From Pseudomonas sp. MUP55 (GTDB lineage: Bacteria > Pseudomonadota > Gammaproteobacteria > Pseudomonadales > Pseudomonadaceae), in the NCBI RefSeq assembly GCF_034043515.1, contig NZ_CP138214.1:3968001-4032000 (forward strand): 64,000 nucleotides of DNA. Reading direction: 5' to 3'. Under the pieces are notes generated by a model. The model searched no databases and was not told where the DNA came from. It saw nothing but the letters and a program-made list of their open reading frames with translations. The position numbers and the translations under genes were made by a program. Shown here one piece after another: positions 25,719 to 34,832 of this stretch. The first letter of the stretch is position 1. Each line of letters starts with the position of its first letter.

Positions 25719-27545
25719 TCAATAGCGAAAGTGACCGCCCTGTATCTGCGCACGCAGTTGCGCGGTTATCGGCACGTAGCTGTCCGAGCCCGGCAACCAG
25801 GCAAACAGCGGATCGCCGCCAACCTTGTCAGGGTCGAACGCCTCTTCCTTGAGCCGCACCTTCTGATACTTGAAGGTGCCGGTGGTTTCCATCTTCACTT
25901 TGATCCGCAGGAACAACGGCACCGCATAAGGTGGCAAGTGGCCGTGGGCGAACTGCAGCAACTGGCGCATATCCAGCGCGGCCAGGGACTCGCGTGGCGT
26001 GATTGCGACCATCCCGGCACGCCCGTTGGTGTTGTCGATCTGAACCCCATAGGCCACCACTTCGGCAATCTGCGGGTGCTGCAGCAGGGTATTCTCGACC
26101 TCGGTGGTGGACACGTTTTCGCCCTTCCAGCGGTAGGTGTCGCCCAGTCGGTCAACGAATTGCGCATGGCCGAAACCGATACTGCGCACCAGATCGCCCG
26201 TGTTGAAATAGCGGTCGCCCTTCTCGAACACGTCGGTGAGCACCACCTTGCGATTCTTTTGCGGGTCGGTGTAGCCGTCGAACGGTGACTTTTCATCGAT
26301 CCTCGCCAGCAACACGCCCTGCCCGCCCGTGGGCACCTTGTGCATGTAACCGTCGCTGCCCCGCAGCGGCTCGCCGGTGTCGTGGGTGTAATCCACCAGC
26401 GCCCAGTGCTGCAGGCAAAAGCCGATGGTGTTGTCGAAGTTCAGCAGGTTGGTAAAGCCGATATTGCCGTCACTGGCTGCGTAGAGTTCGCAGATATGCT
26501 CAACCCCATAGCGCTGCTTGAACTGCGTCCACACCCCTGGGCGCAGGCCATTGCCTACCATTTTGGTCACGCCGTTGTCGCGATCGCGCTCGCTGGGCGG
26601 CTGGTCGAGCAGGTAGCGACACAGCTCACCGACATACCCCAGGGTGGTCGCATTGAACGTGCGCACGTCGTCCCAGAACTGGCTGGCGCTGAACTTGCGG
26701 CGAATGGCGAAGCCGGACGCGCCAATGATTGCCGAGCCCCAGCACACACACAGGCCGGTGGCGTGGTAAAGCGGCAGCGTGCAATACACAACGTCCTGCG
26801 GGCCCATGTCCAGGGCGATGCTGCCGAAACTCACGGCGGTTTTGGTCCAGCGCCCGTGTTTCATGATGCCGGCCTTGGGTAGACCGGTGGTGCCGGAGGT
26901 ATAGATATAGAAGCAGGGATCGTTGAAGAACACCTGGGCGCTGCTGGCGGGGTTGTTCTGCGGGCTTTGCGCGCAGGCTTGCATCAGGTCGACAAACCCC
27001 TCGGGCACCCCGCTCACGTGCTGATCGGCAACGAACCAGGTGCGTTGAGCCGCAATTTCCACCTGGTTGCGCACTGCCGCGTAGGTGTCTGCCAATTCCT
27101 CGCCCACCACAATCGCCGCCGGACTGACCAGGCTCAGGCTGTGCACCAGCGCTGCCTGGGTCTGCGCGGTATTGAGCATGGCGCAGATCCCTCCGAGCTT
27201 GGTCACGGCCAGTACGGTCAGCAGCAACTCCGGGCGATTTTCGATGAACAGTGCCACCACTTCACCCTTGCCGATGCCCTGATCCTGCAGGTAATGGGCG
27301 ATGCGATTGGCACGCCGATTGGCGTCGTGGTAGCTGATCACGCTGTCGCCATAGAGCAAGGCGGCCCCGTGCGGGTTGCGCAGCGTGGCTTGCTCGAAGT
27401 GCCAGCCAAGGCCACAGGGTTGTGTGGGGTCGGTAACGTTGGCAGCGCGCATGCCGCGCAACACCCGCGGCAGCGCCCGCACGATAGTTGGCACCTTTCG
27501 CAGCAGCATGCGCCAGGTGATCATGTCGTTTGGATGATGAGCCAT
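25719..27545 (-). CDS. Long-chain acyl-CoA synthetase (FATP/FadD6-like)
   Basis: 608 residues. ANL-family motifs are clear: FYIYTSGTTGLPKAGIMKHG (P-loop), CELYAASDGNIGFTN (replacing the YGxTE motif, as in the FATP branch), GDRYFNTGDLVRSIGFG, and DRLGDTYRWKGENVSTTEVE. The C-terminal Lys is in FKYQKVRLKEEAFDPDKVGG, also typical of that branch. It activates long-chain or bulky acids as CoA thioesters, at the membrane. The upstream 395 bp is shared with the divergent DUF3509 gene. Confidence 0.9.
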   Translation of the reverse strand: MAHHPNDMITWRMLLRKVPTIVRALPRVLRGMRAANVTDPTQPCGLGWHFEQATLRNPHGAALLYGDSVISYHDANRRANRIAHYLQDQGIGKGEVVALFIENRPELLLTVLAVTKLGGICAMLNTAQTQAALVHSLSLVSPAAIVVGEELADTYAAVRNQVEIAAQRTWFVADQHVSGVPEGFVDLMQACAQSPQNNPASSAQVFFNDPCFYIYTSGTTGLPKAGIMKHGRWTKTAVSFGSIALDMGPQDVVYCTLPLYHATGLCVCWGSAIIGASGFAIRRKFSASQFWDDVRTFNATTLGYVGELCRYLLDQPPSERDRDNGVTKMVGNGLRPGVWTQFKQRYGVEHICELYAASDGNIGFTNLLNFDNTIGFCLQHWALVDYTHDTGEPLRGSDGYMHKVPTGGQGVLLARIDEKSPFDGYTDPQKNRKVVLTDVFEKGDRYFNTGDLVRSIGFGHAQFVDRLGDTYRWKGENVSTTEVENTLLQHPQIAEVVAYGVQIDNTNGRAGMVAITPRESLAALDMRQLLQFAHGHLPPYAVPLFLRIKVKMETTGTFKYQKVRLKEEAFDPDKVGGDPLFAWLPGSDSYVPITAQLRAQIQGGHFRY

Positions 27546-27940
27546 GGCGGGACGTCCTGTTCTTATTGTTTATCGGGTGCGGAACAATCGACGGTGACCG
27601 AGTGAATTCGCCTTACCCCTCAAAGGAAAATACGTCAGCCCTTCTCAGGCTGTACACGCACGATTTGAAATGTTTTGTATCCCGAGGCTCGGATGGGATT
27701 TATTGGTCAAACACGCGGTCAGAATCGTTAGGAAAGGAACATTGTGCGTAGGAAATAGCCGCGCAGATAACGCAAAATGCAGGATGCACGATGGCCTTTC
27801 ATGCAATTTGCACGAAAACGAAAAATCCTGAAATTTATAAGTAGCTGTTTTATAAGGGTTTTTTATAAGATTCAATACTGGCACAAACGCTGCACCTATC
27901 ACTCCATGCTTGCCAACTTGAGCCAATGGAGCTGATAGAC
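27546..27940. other. Divergent intergenic region, acyl-CoA synthetase / DUF3509
   Basis: 395 bp with a strong sigma-54-type promoter toward DUF3509 (27879-27894) preceded by an A/T-rich stretch (27820-27878) that could bind IHF. No gene was recognised. The promoter of the synthetase gene must lie near 27546-27620 but has no clear boxes. Confidence 0.6.
27879..27894 (+). promoter_or_regulatory. Sigma-54 promoter of the DUF3509 gene
   Basis: TGGCAC-AAACG-CTGCA: the -24 GG (27880-27881) and -12 GC (27892-27893) have the exact required spacing, and 15 of the 16 positions fit the consensus TGGCAC-N5-TTGCA. Transcription would start near 27905, about 36 nt before ATG 27941. Confidence 0.75.
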
Positions 27941-28219
27941 ATGAGCCTGATCCAAGATAAATTCGCTTCAGTATTTTCCAACTACGACGTCACCACCCAA
28001 CCACGTCCAGACGGCGGCATCCTGTTGACTCTGCGTAACAGCGAAGGCAAGCAGGTCAAGCGCTCGATCTCGTATCAGCAGCTGCACACCGCCGACCAAC
28101 TCACTTGGGTGATCAGTGCAATTCGCCGTGACCTGGCCGAACAAGCCAGTGAGCTGCCGCAGATTTCGATGCTGCAAAGCCAGAATCGCTTTGCCCTGCC
28201 GACTTACCATTCGGCATAA
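27941..28219 (+). CDS. DUF3509 protein
   Basis: 92 residues from MSLIQDKFASVFSNY, with GGAG upstream of ATG 27941. The body (DGGILLTLRNSEGKQVKRSI, then ADQLTWVISAIRRDLAEQA) is the DUF3509 signature of pseudomonads. It is a small soluble protein of unknown function. A strong terminator follows. The sigma-54 promoter ties expression to an enhancer-binding protein such as NtrC, or another not in this region. Confidence 0.88.
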   Translation: MSLIQDKFASVFSNYDVTTQPRPDGGILLTLRNSEGKQVKRSISYQQLHTADQLTWVISAIRRDLAEQASELPQISMLQSQNRFALPTYHSA

Positions 28220-28231
28220 GCACCACCCCAA

Positions 28232-28276
28232 TAAAAAGGGCCGCAACGCCGTTGAGCGTCGCGGCCCTTTTTTATG
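28232..28276. terminator. Bidirectional terminator
   Basis: AAAAAGGGCCGC...GCGGCCCTTTTTT, with an inner AACGC/GCGTC pairing. It lies between the convergent DUF3509 and LuxR-type genes. Confidence 0.9.
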
Positions 28277-28279
28277 CCG

Positions 28280-28549
28280 TCAGCAAAGCCCCCGCCGCCC
28301 CGCTTCATTCATCGCCTGCACGCGGTTGGTCACATCCAGCTTGCTGTAGATATTGCGCAGGTGGAATTTGACCGTGGCCTCGGAGGTGCATCGGATCTTG
28401 CTCATCTCCCAGATGGTCTTGCCTTCGGAGGCCCACCGCAGGATCTCCAGCTCCGTCCTGGTCAGGGGCTTGCCGAGTAAACTCAAACGTCTTCTGATGG
28501 CCGTCGGCACAGTGTCCAACGGCTGAGACAACTCCTCAGGGCGACTCAT
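28280..28549 (-). CDS. Stand-alone LuxR-type HTH regulator
   Basis: 89 residues from MSRPEELSQPLDT (AGGAGAAGTCA box before ATG 28549). Only the GerE/LuxR DNA-binding domain is present, from about residue 28: LTRTELEILRWASEGKTIWE, MSKIRCTSEATVKFHLRNIY and SKLDVTNRVQAMNEAGRRGL. There is no receiver or autoinducer-binding domain. It is similar in form to the small orphan LuxR regulators of fluorescent pseudomonads. Targets are unknown. Confidence 0.88.
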   Translation of the reverse strand: MSRPEELSQPLDTVPTAIRRRLSLLGKPLTRTELEILRWASEGKTIWEMSKIRCTSEATVKFHLRNIYSKLDVTNRVQAMNEAGRRGLC

Positions 28550-28758
28550 TGACTTCTCCTTTTTATATGCCGATTCGCTGCCCACCTTCGGATTGCTCCT
28601 ATTGACAGGCAACATAAACATCGAATTAAGGAGAGAGTTACACAGTGTGCGGAACAGGAGGACAAGGCCGAGAATAAACAGCTAAGCCCTACATGTGTTT
28701 AGGCTTATTCCCACAGCACATTCCAACTTGCCGGGGTTGAACATTTAAAAGACTCGTC

Positions 28759-29289
28759 TTAATCGTCCAGCTTGCCAAAGTCACGGGCAATGTCATTACC
28801 GGTGAAGGTGGGCACCGAGCCTTCCTGCGTGTTGAACAGATGCAGGGCTATCACATGGGGGTTCTCGCCAATGTCGAACCAATGGGGCACCCCGGCGGGT
28901 ACGATCAGCAGATCGTACTTCTCACACCGCACGCCGTAGACGTGATCGCCTATGTGCAACGAGAACAACCCCTGACCCGCGATGAAGAATCGCGCCTGGT
29001 CTTCACTGCAGATTCGCTCCTGGAGGCCTTCAGCGCGCAACGTGTCGTGATGGGGATGCTCACCGGTCAGGCTGATCACCTTGACACCGGCATAGCCCAG
29101 CGCGTCGATCTGCGGCTGATACGCGGCAATCATCTGTGCCTCGCTGGCACCCTTTTCGAGAGGGCTGGGCTGCCAGCGCTCAAAGCGCACGCCGTTTTCG
29201 GCCAGGGTCGACTGGATGTCGTCGAAGTGGGTCAGCACTTTGTTCGGGGTGTCCGGTGTAGTGATGTGATAGACAGCGACGTAACTCAT
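28759..29289 (-). CDS. Acireductone-dioxygenase-like cupin lacking most metal ligands
   Basis: 176 residues with overall identity to MtnD/ARD clear by eye: YHITTPDTPNKVLTHFDDI at the start, GQGLFSLHIGDHVYGVRCEK and LLIVPAGVPHWFDIGENPH. The canonical ligand motif E-H-x-H-x3-E of ARD reads E91-R92-I-C94-x3-Q98 here. Two His and the Glu are thus replaced by Arg, Cys and Gln, and only the distal His (136) remains. Normal methionine-salvage activity is therefore unlikely. The gene overlaps the stop of the MFS gene (4 bp) and probably forms an operon with it. A true mtnD is expected elsewhere in the genome. Confidence 0.85.
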   Translation of the reverse strand: MSYVAVYHITTPDTPNKVLTHFDDIQSTLAENGVRFERWQPSPLEKGASEAQMIAAYQPQIDALGYAGVKVISLTGEHPHHDTLRAEGLQERICSEDQARFFIAGQGLFSLHIGDHVYGVRCEKYDLLIVPAGVPHWFDIGENPHVIALHLFNTQEGSVPTFTGNDIARDFGKLDD

Positions 29290-30446
29290 TGCACGGCTCC
29301 TTGGTTCGGCTCTTGCAATCGAAAGCCAATGATAACGGCGGCAGCCAGGGCCGCGATGCTGGCGATACTGAATGTGAGGGTCGGGCCCAGCAGGTTCCAG
29401 CTGTAACCGGCGTACAGCGCACCCAGCGCGCCGCCGGTACCGGCCAATGCCGCGTACAGCGCCTGGCCCTGGCCTTGCTGGTGATCACCGAAACTGCGCT
29501 GCACGAAGGCGATGGCTGCCGCATGGAAACTGCCGAACGTGGCGGCATGCATCACCTGCGCCAGCAACAGCACCCAGAAAAATTCGGCAAAGCCGCCGAG
29601 CAGCAGCCAGCGCAGCGCCGCCAGCAGGAAACTGGCCAGCAGCACCCGGCGCACCGAAAAGCGCGCCAGGATGCGACTCATGCCCAGGAACATCAAGACT
29701 TCCGCCACCACCCCGAGGGCCCACAGCAGGCCGATCACGCCTCGGCTGTAGCCCAGGTGTTCAAGGTGCAACGTAAGGAAGGTGTAATACGGGCCATGAC
29801 TCATCTGCATCAGCGCCACACAGGCATAGAAAGCGAGCACGCCGGGGCTGCGCAATTGTCGGATGAAACCGTCGCCGACCCGGCGTTGGCCGTGGCTGGC
29901 GGGCTGGGCATTCGGCACCCACAGGCTGGCGCCGATGATGCCGGCCATGATCACCACGACCACCACCGGGTAGATCGCCACGCTCAGCCAGTCAAACAGC
30001 CGGCCCATGATCACCACGGTGAGGATAAAACCGATGGAGCCCCACAACCGTATCTGGCTGTAGCGCGACGTCTGCTGGTGCAGGTGCGCCAGGGTGATCA
30101 CTTCGAACTGCGGCAGCACGGCGTGCCAGAAGAACGCGTGCAAGGCCATGACCAACGCCAGCCAGGCATAGGTCTTGCTGACGAATATCAGCGAAAAACT
30201 CAACAGCGTGCACACCGCCCCGAACCGCACAATGGCCAGCCGCCGGCCGGTGTAGTCGCCCAACCAACCCCAGAGGTTGGGCGCCACGCAACGCATCAGC
30301 ATCGGAATGGCCACCAGCTCGCCGATACGCGCGCTGGAAAAGCCCAGGTGATCGAAGTACAGCGCCAGGAATGGCGCCGTCGCCCCGAGCAGGGCGAAGT
30401 AGAACAGGTAAAAGCTGGAGAGGCGCCAGTAAGGGAGAGCTGTCAC
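29286..30446 (-). CDS. MFS transporter (HcaT/3-phenylpropionate family)
   Basis: 386 residues, 12 predicted helices. The start (YWRLSSFYLFYFALLGATAP) and the segment LGFSSARIGELVAIPMLMR, plus WGWLGDYTGRR in loop 2-3, are typical of the MFS_1_like/HcaT group, which carries phenylpropionate or nucleoside-like substrates. The substrate here is unknown. The gene lies 10 bp beyond aroC and is overlapped by the ARD-like gene. It may be co-transcribed with aroC. Confidence 0.85.
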   Translation of the reverse strand: MTALPYWRLSSFYLFYFALLGATAPFLALYFDHLGFSSARIGELVAIPMLMRCVAPNLWGWLGDYTGRRLAIVRFGAVCTLLSFSLIFVSKTYAWLALVMALHAFFWHAVLPQFEVITLAHLHQQTSRYSQIRLWGSIGFILTVVIMGRLFDWLSVAIYPVVVVVIMAGIIGASLWVPNAQPASHGQRRVGDGFIRQLRSPGVLAFYACVALMQMSHGPYYTFLTLHLEHLGYSRGVIGLLWALGVVAEVLMFLGMSRILARFSVRRVLLASFLLAALRWLLLGGFAEFFWVLLLAQVMHAATFGSFHAAAIAFVQRSFGDHQQGQGQALYAALAGTGGALGALYAGYSWNLLGPTLTFSIASIAALAAAVIIGFRLQEPNQGAVQ

Positions 30447-30456
30447 CTTCAGCGCG

Positions 30457-31548
30457 TCACAGCTGGCCCAACACAGGCGTACTCACCCGCACATCCGCAT
30501 TCTGCCCGCGGTTGCGCAGCAGGTGGTCCATCAACACGATGGCCATCATCGCCTCGGCAATCGGCGTGGCACGGATGCCGACGCACGGGTCGTGGCGGCC
30601 TTTGGTGATCACGTCAACCGGGTTGCCGTGCACGTCGATCGAACGGCCCGGGGTGGTAATGCTCGACGTGGCCTTGAGCGCCAGGTGCGCCACGATCGGC
30701 TGGCCCGACGAGATACCGCCAAGGATGCCGCCGGCGTTGTTGCTGAGGAAACCCTGCGGGGTCATCTCGTCGCGATGCTCGGTACCGCGCTGGGACACAC
30801 AGGCGAAACCGGCGCCGATTTCCACGCCTTTGACCGCGTTGATGCTCATCAGCGCGTGGGCCAGTTCGGCGTCGAGACGGTCGAAGATCGGCTCGCCCAG
30901 GCCCGGCTTCACGCCTTCAGCCACCACGGTGATCTTCGCGCCGACCGAGTCCTGGTCGCGGCGCAACTGGTCCATGTAGGCTTCCAGTTCCGGGACTTTA
31001 TCCGGGTCGGGGCAGAAGAAGGCGTTGTCTTCGACGCTGTCCCAGGTCTTGAACGGGATTTCAATCGGGCCGAGCTGGCTCATGTAGCCACGAATGACGA
31101 TGCCCTGGGTCGCCAGGAATTTCTTGGCAATGGCACCGGCCGCCACGCGCATCGCGGTTTCGCGGGCCGAACTGCGGCCGCCGCCACGGTAGTCGCGTTC
31201 GCCGTATTTGTGATGGTAGGTGTAGTCGGCGTGGGCCGGGCGGAACAGGTCCTTGATCGCCGAGTAGTCCTTGGACTTCTGATCGGTATTGCGGATCAGC
31301 AGGCCGATGGCGCAGCCGGTGGTGCGGCCTTCGAACACGCCGGAAAGGATCTCGACTTCGTCGGGTTCCTGGCGCTGGGTGGTGTGACGGCTGGTGCCGG
31401 GCTTGCGGCGATCCAGATCACGCTGCAGGTCTTCCACAGACAGCTCGAGGCCGGGCGGGCAGCCGTCGACAATGGCGACCAACGCCGGGCCATGGCTTTC
31501 GCCCGCGGTGGTGACAGTGAACAGCTTGCCGAAGGTATTGCCGGACAT
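30457..31548 (-). CDS. aroC: Chorismate synthase
   Basis: 363 residues, the family length. Signatures include [19 protein letters not shown] (start), [24 protein letters not shown] segment ([20 protein letters not shown]), [20 protein letters not shown] and [20 protein letters not shown]. It converts EPSP to chorismate with reduced FMN, the final shikimate step. It is soluble. Start is supported by [20 protein letters not shown]. Confidence 0.97.
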   Translation of the reverse strand: MSGNTFGKLFTVTTAGESHGPALVAIVDGCPPGLELSVEDLQRDLDRRKPGTSRHTTQRQEPDEVEILSGVFEGRTTGCAIGLLIRNTDQKSKDYSAIKDLFRPAHADYTYHHKYGERDYRGGGRSSARETAMRVAAGAIAKKFLATQGIVIRGYMSQLGPIEIPFKTWDSVEDNAFFCPDPDKVPELEAYMDQLRRDQDSVGAKITVVAEGVKPGLGEPIFDRLDAELAHALMSINAVKGVEIGAGFACVSQRGTEHRDEMTPQGFLSNNAGGILGGISSGQPIVAHLALKATSSITTPGRSIDVHGNPVDVITKGRHDPCVGIRATPIAEAMMAIVLMDHLLRNRGQNADVRVSTPVLGQL

Positions 31549-31691
31549 GCAGGGCGCTCCGTGAAGTCAGTTGAAACACGTCAACCGTAATAACTTAAGG
31601 CGGCCAGTATACGCAGGCTAACCGACTAGTTCATCCTCGAAACCTTACCGGTAGACGTTGGTCCAATCGGCACCTCTCCAATGATGGCGCT

Positions 31692-32654
31692 ATGATGCTG
31701 CGAGTTCTGCTGTTCACCCTCACCCTCTTCACCTTCGCGGCCCAGGCCGCCTCCCCTGTCGTGCTGCAACGGCCCATCAGCCTGGACACCGGCAGCGGTG
31801 AGCTGTTTGGCTCGCTGCTGTTGCCGCAGTCCGACCAGCCCGTGCCGGTGGTGCTGATCATCGCGGGCTCCGGCCCCACCGACCGCAACGGCAACAGCGC
31901 CGACGGCGCACGCAACGACAGCCTCAAGCGCCTGGCCTGGGTGCTGGCCCGGCACAATATTGCCAGCGTGCGCTATGACAAACGCGGCGTGGCTGCCAGC
32001 CTGGCCGCGACCCCGGACGAACGCAACCTGACCCTCGACGCCTACGTGTCCGACGCCGTGGCCTGGGGCAAATTGCTCAAGGCCGACGCGCGCATGGGCC
32101 CGCTGATCGTGCTGGGCCACAGCGAAGGCGCGCTGGTCGCGGCCCTCGCTGCGCCGCAGTTGAATCCGGCCGGGGTGATTTCCTTGTCCGGCAGTGCCCG
32201 CCCGGTCGACCAGGTCATTCGCCAGCAACTGGCCGATCACCTGCCCCCGGCCCTGCTGCTGCGCAGTAACGAAATTCTCGACCACCTCAAGTCCGGTCAG
32301 GTGGATGCCGATGTACCGCGCCCGCTGGAAGGTATTTTCCGACCCAGCGTACAGCCTTATCTGATCAGCCTGTTCCGCGCCGATCCGTCGGCGGCCTTTG
32401 CACGGCTGACCATGCCGGCCCTGATCATCCAGGGTACCAACGACATACAGGTGGGCGTCGGCGATGCCCAGCAACTGAAGAAAGCCAAGCCCGACGCGCA
32501 GTTGACCGTGATCGAAGGCATGAACCATGTGATGCGCATCGTGCCCAACAACGTCGAGCAGCAACTGGCGTCCTATAACGACCCAAAACTGCCCCTCGCC
32601 GCCGAACTGGGTGAGCGGATAGTGCGTTTTATCGAGGGACTCAAACCCCGTTAA
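31692..32654 (+). CDS. Exported alpha/beta hydrolase
   Basis: 320 residues with a signal peptide (MMLRVLLFTLTLFTFAAQAA). The hydrolase fold has an oxyanion loop LIIAGSGPTDRNGNS, the nucleophile elbow VLGHSEGALVAALA (Ser), the acid in IIQGTNDIQV (Asp) and the catalytic His in EGMNHVMRIV. This is the serine aminopeptidase_S33/esterase type. It likely acts in the periplasm. Substrate unknown. Starts 143 bp from aroC, divergently. Confidence 0.9.
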   Translation: MMLRVLLFTLTLFTFAAQAASPVVLQRPISLDTGSGELFGSLLLPQSDQPVPVVLIIAGSGPTDRNGNSADGARNDSLKRLAWVLARHNIASVRYDKRGVAASLAATPDERNLTLDAYVSDAVAWGKLLKADARMGPLIVLGHSEGALVAALAAPQLNPAGVISLSGSARPVDQVIRQQLADHLPPALLLRSNEILDHLKSGQVDADVPRPLEGIFRPSVQPYLISLFRADPSAAFARLTMPALIIQGTNDIQVGVGDAQQLKKAKPDAQLTVIEGMNHVMRIVPNNVEQQLASYNDPKLPLAAELGERIVRFIEGLKPR

Positions 32655-32753
32655 GCGGCAATTTGCCTCCAGTCCTGAAGAAAGCGGCCGATAAGCCCAG
32701 AATCGACAGTAAAAAGACTGTCGGCTCGCAGGGCCTGGACAGGATCGCGCCGC

Positions 32754-33557
32754 ATGACTACCACTGAAGCAACCCCAGAATCCACCGCCGACATCCCGGC
32801 TGACACGGAGGCGGCCGCCGCAGCGGCTCTGCCGTGGGCGGACGTACACGCCGAACATTTCAAGATGCTGCGCCTCGCCCCGCTGGCCATAGACCGCGCG
32901 ACCGGCGCGCGTCCGTTGCGGTTTGTACAGTTCGGTTATGCCGAGCGCCATGACCCGCACCACAGCCTGTTGCGCATGGTCATTCAACTGCCCGGCCAGC
33001 GGGTACGGCGCGAGCAGAACCAGTTGGACGTCTGGGTGGATCACGATAAACATCGCGTGCATTTCGGCCCGGGCAGCAGCCTGGAAATCGAGCCGGCCAA
33101 CCGTGGCCTTGGCCGTTTCCTGGTGGCCCAGGCAGCCGCCTGGGCCAAGAAAAAGTGGTCACACTACCGCGTCGACGGCGTAGACCTGGCCAACAAGGAC
33201 GCACTCAACGAAGCCACGCGCCTGCGCCGCGATCACTTCCTGCGTATCCAGGGTTTCGATGTGGCCTACGCCGATGTGCAGCACCTCAAGGGCAACGTGC
33301 AGCCGGGCAAGGTCAGCGATGTGCTGGACAGTTGGAACACCGAGAAGGTGCAATTCGTGGAGATCCTCGAAGCCGCGCAGATGCTGCAGCAGGCCGAGAA
33401 GAACCTGGCCGAGCAGGAAGTGAAACTGCGCAAGGAAGAGGAAAAAGTCACCAAGTTCAAGCGCGAGGACAGCGGGTTGCGCTTTACCATCACCTGTTTG
33501 GTGGCGTTTACCGTGTTTCAGGCGGGGTTGTTGATCTGGATTGCCACCCACCGCTAG
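32754..33557 (+). CDS. Protein of unknown function with coiled coil and C-terminal anchor
   Basis: 267 residues. A low-complexity Ala/Glu/Thr start (1-30) is followed by a globular part (about 30-195). A Glu/Lys-rich coiled coil (about 200-240: EILEAAQMLQQAEKNLAEQE) leads to one membrane helix at the end (FTITCLVAFTVFQAGLLIWI). This predicts a tail-anchored cytoplasmic protein. The globular part has LGRFLVAQAAAWAKKKW, faintly like GNAT proteins, but I would not call a function. Confidence 0.8.
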   Translation: MTTTEATPESTADIPADTEAAAAAALPWADVHAEHFKMLRLAPLAIDRATGARPLRFVQFGYAERHDPHHSLLRMVIQLPGQRVRREQNQLDVWVDHDKHRVHFGPGSSLEIEPANRGLGRFLVAQAAAWAKKKWSHYRVDGVDLANKDALNEATRLRRDHFLRIQGFDVAYADVQHLKGNVQPGKVSDVLDSWNTEKVQFVEILEAAQMLQQAEKNLAEQEVKLRKEEEKVTKFKREDSGLRFTITCLVAFTVFQAGLLIWIATHR

Positions 33558-33579
33558 CAGATTGAAATGCGATCAAACG

Positions 33580-33665
33580 GTGGGAGGGGGCTTGCTCCCG
33601 ATGACGGTGTGTCAGTACTGCATCTGTAGCTGACACACCGCTATCGGGAGCAAGCCCCCTCCCAC
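33580..33665. repeat. REPIN, type 1 (CTTGCTCCC variant)
   Basis: GTGGGAGGGGGCTTGCTCCC and its inverted copy, 86 bp, between two convergent genes. Confidence 0.9.
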
Positions 33666-33684
33666 ATTGACCCCATCGCTCCCG

Positions 33685-34593
33685 TTATACCCGGGCGGCG
33701 AAGACCGCCTGATGCTCCCGGCACTGCTGCGCGGTGAGCATGAACACCCCGTGACCACCGCGCTGGAAGTCCAGCCAGGCAAAGTCCACTTCCGGATACA
33801 GCGCCTCGACGTGCACCTGGCTGTTGCCCACTTCGACAATCAGCAAACCCTTCTCGGTCAGGTGGCTCGCCGCCTCGGCCAGCATGCGCCGTACCAGGTT
33901 CAGGCCGTCATCGCCGCAGGCCAGGCCCAGTTCCGGTTCGTGCTGGTATTCATCCGGCATGTCGGCAAAATCTTCGGCATCCACGTACGGCGGGTTGGAT
34001 ACGATCAGATCGAAGCGCTGGCCCGGCAGGCCATCAAAGCCGTCGCCCTGCACGGTATACACGCGCTCATCCACGCCGTGACGCTCGATGTTCTGGTTGG
34101 CCACTTCCAGGGCTTCGAAGGACAGGTCGCCCAGCACCACCTCGGCGTCGGGAAACTCGTAGGCACAGGCAATCCCGATGCAGCCGGAACCGGTGCACAA
34201 GTCGAGAATGCGCGCCGGCGGTTGGGCCAGCCAAGGCTCGAAGCGGTTCATGATCAATTCGCCAATCGGCGAACGCGGGATCAGCACGCGTTCGTCAACG
34301 ATGAACGACATGTCGCAGAACCAGGCTTCTTTCAGCAAGTAGGCGGTGGGCACGCGTTCATGGATGCGACGGTGCAATAAACGCTGCACATGGGAGATTT
34401 CCTCTTCTTCCAGGTTGCAGTCCAGGTAGCTGTCGGCGATTTCCCAGGGCAGGTGCAGCGCGCCGAGCACCAGTTGCCTGGCTTCGTCCCAGGCATTGTC
34501 GGTGCCGTGGCCAAAAAACAGGTCTTCCCCATGGAAACGGCTGACAGCCCAACGGATATGGTCGCGCAAGGTGCGCAGGCGGGAAGTGATCAC
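33685..34593 (-). CDS. prmB: Ribosomal protein L3 N5-glutamine methyltransferase
   Basis: 302 residues from a GTG at 34593. That start has AGGAG about 10 nt upstream and gives the usual PrmB length; longer frames lack support. Motifs: [46 protein letters not shown] (SAM) and [15 protein letters not shown] (NPPY catalytic). It methylates a Gln of L3. It is monocistronic, convergent with the gene at 32754. Confidence 0.95.
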   Translation of the reverse strand: MITSRLRTLRDHIRWAVSRFHGEDLFFGHGTDNAWDEARQLVLGALHLPWEIADSYLDCNLEEEEISHVQRLLHRRIHERVPTAYLLKEAWFCDMSFIVDERVLIPRSPIGELIMNRFEPWLAQPPARILDLCTGSGCIGIACAYEFPDAEVVLGDLSFEALEVANQNIERHGVDERVYTVQGDGFDGLPGQRFDLIVSNPPYVDAEDFADMPDEYQHEPELGLACGDDGLNLVRRMLAEAASHLTEKGLLIVEVGNSQVHVEALYPEVDFAWLDFQRGGHGVFMLTAQQCREHQAVFAARV

Positions 34594-34832
34594 GGGGGCA
34601 GACTCCTGGAAAAAACGACTGGCGATTCTAACAGCGTTCGCCTGTACCGACGATGTACGAAACACCTTTGCCATCTGTCGGATTTCATCCAAATTGCCAC
34701 TATTGAGTTAAACAAGCGGCCCACTTGACATGGCTGCACGTCAACAACGGCGTACCTTACGATGGTAGCGATTCACAGAACCGCTCAGCCAGTGGACAAT
34801 GTCGCAAAAGCCCCCCTCACAGGAGCCCCAGA

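Noticed and set aside
28759..29289. mtnD, methionine salvage dioxygenase
   Set aside because: Three of four metal ligands are replaced and no salvage genes are near, so the functional name was not given.
31626..33062. A 478-codon open frame on the minus strand
   Set aside because: It crosses two good plus-strand genes (hydrolase and coiled-coil protein) and shows no family motif.
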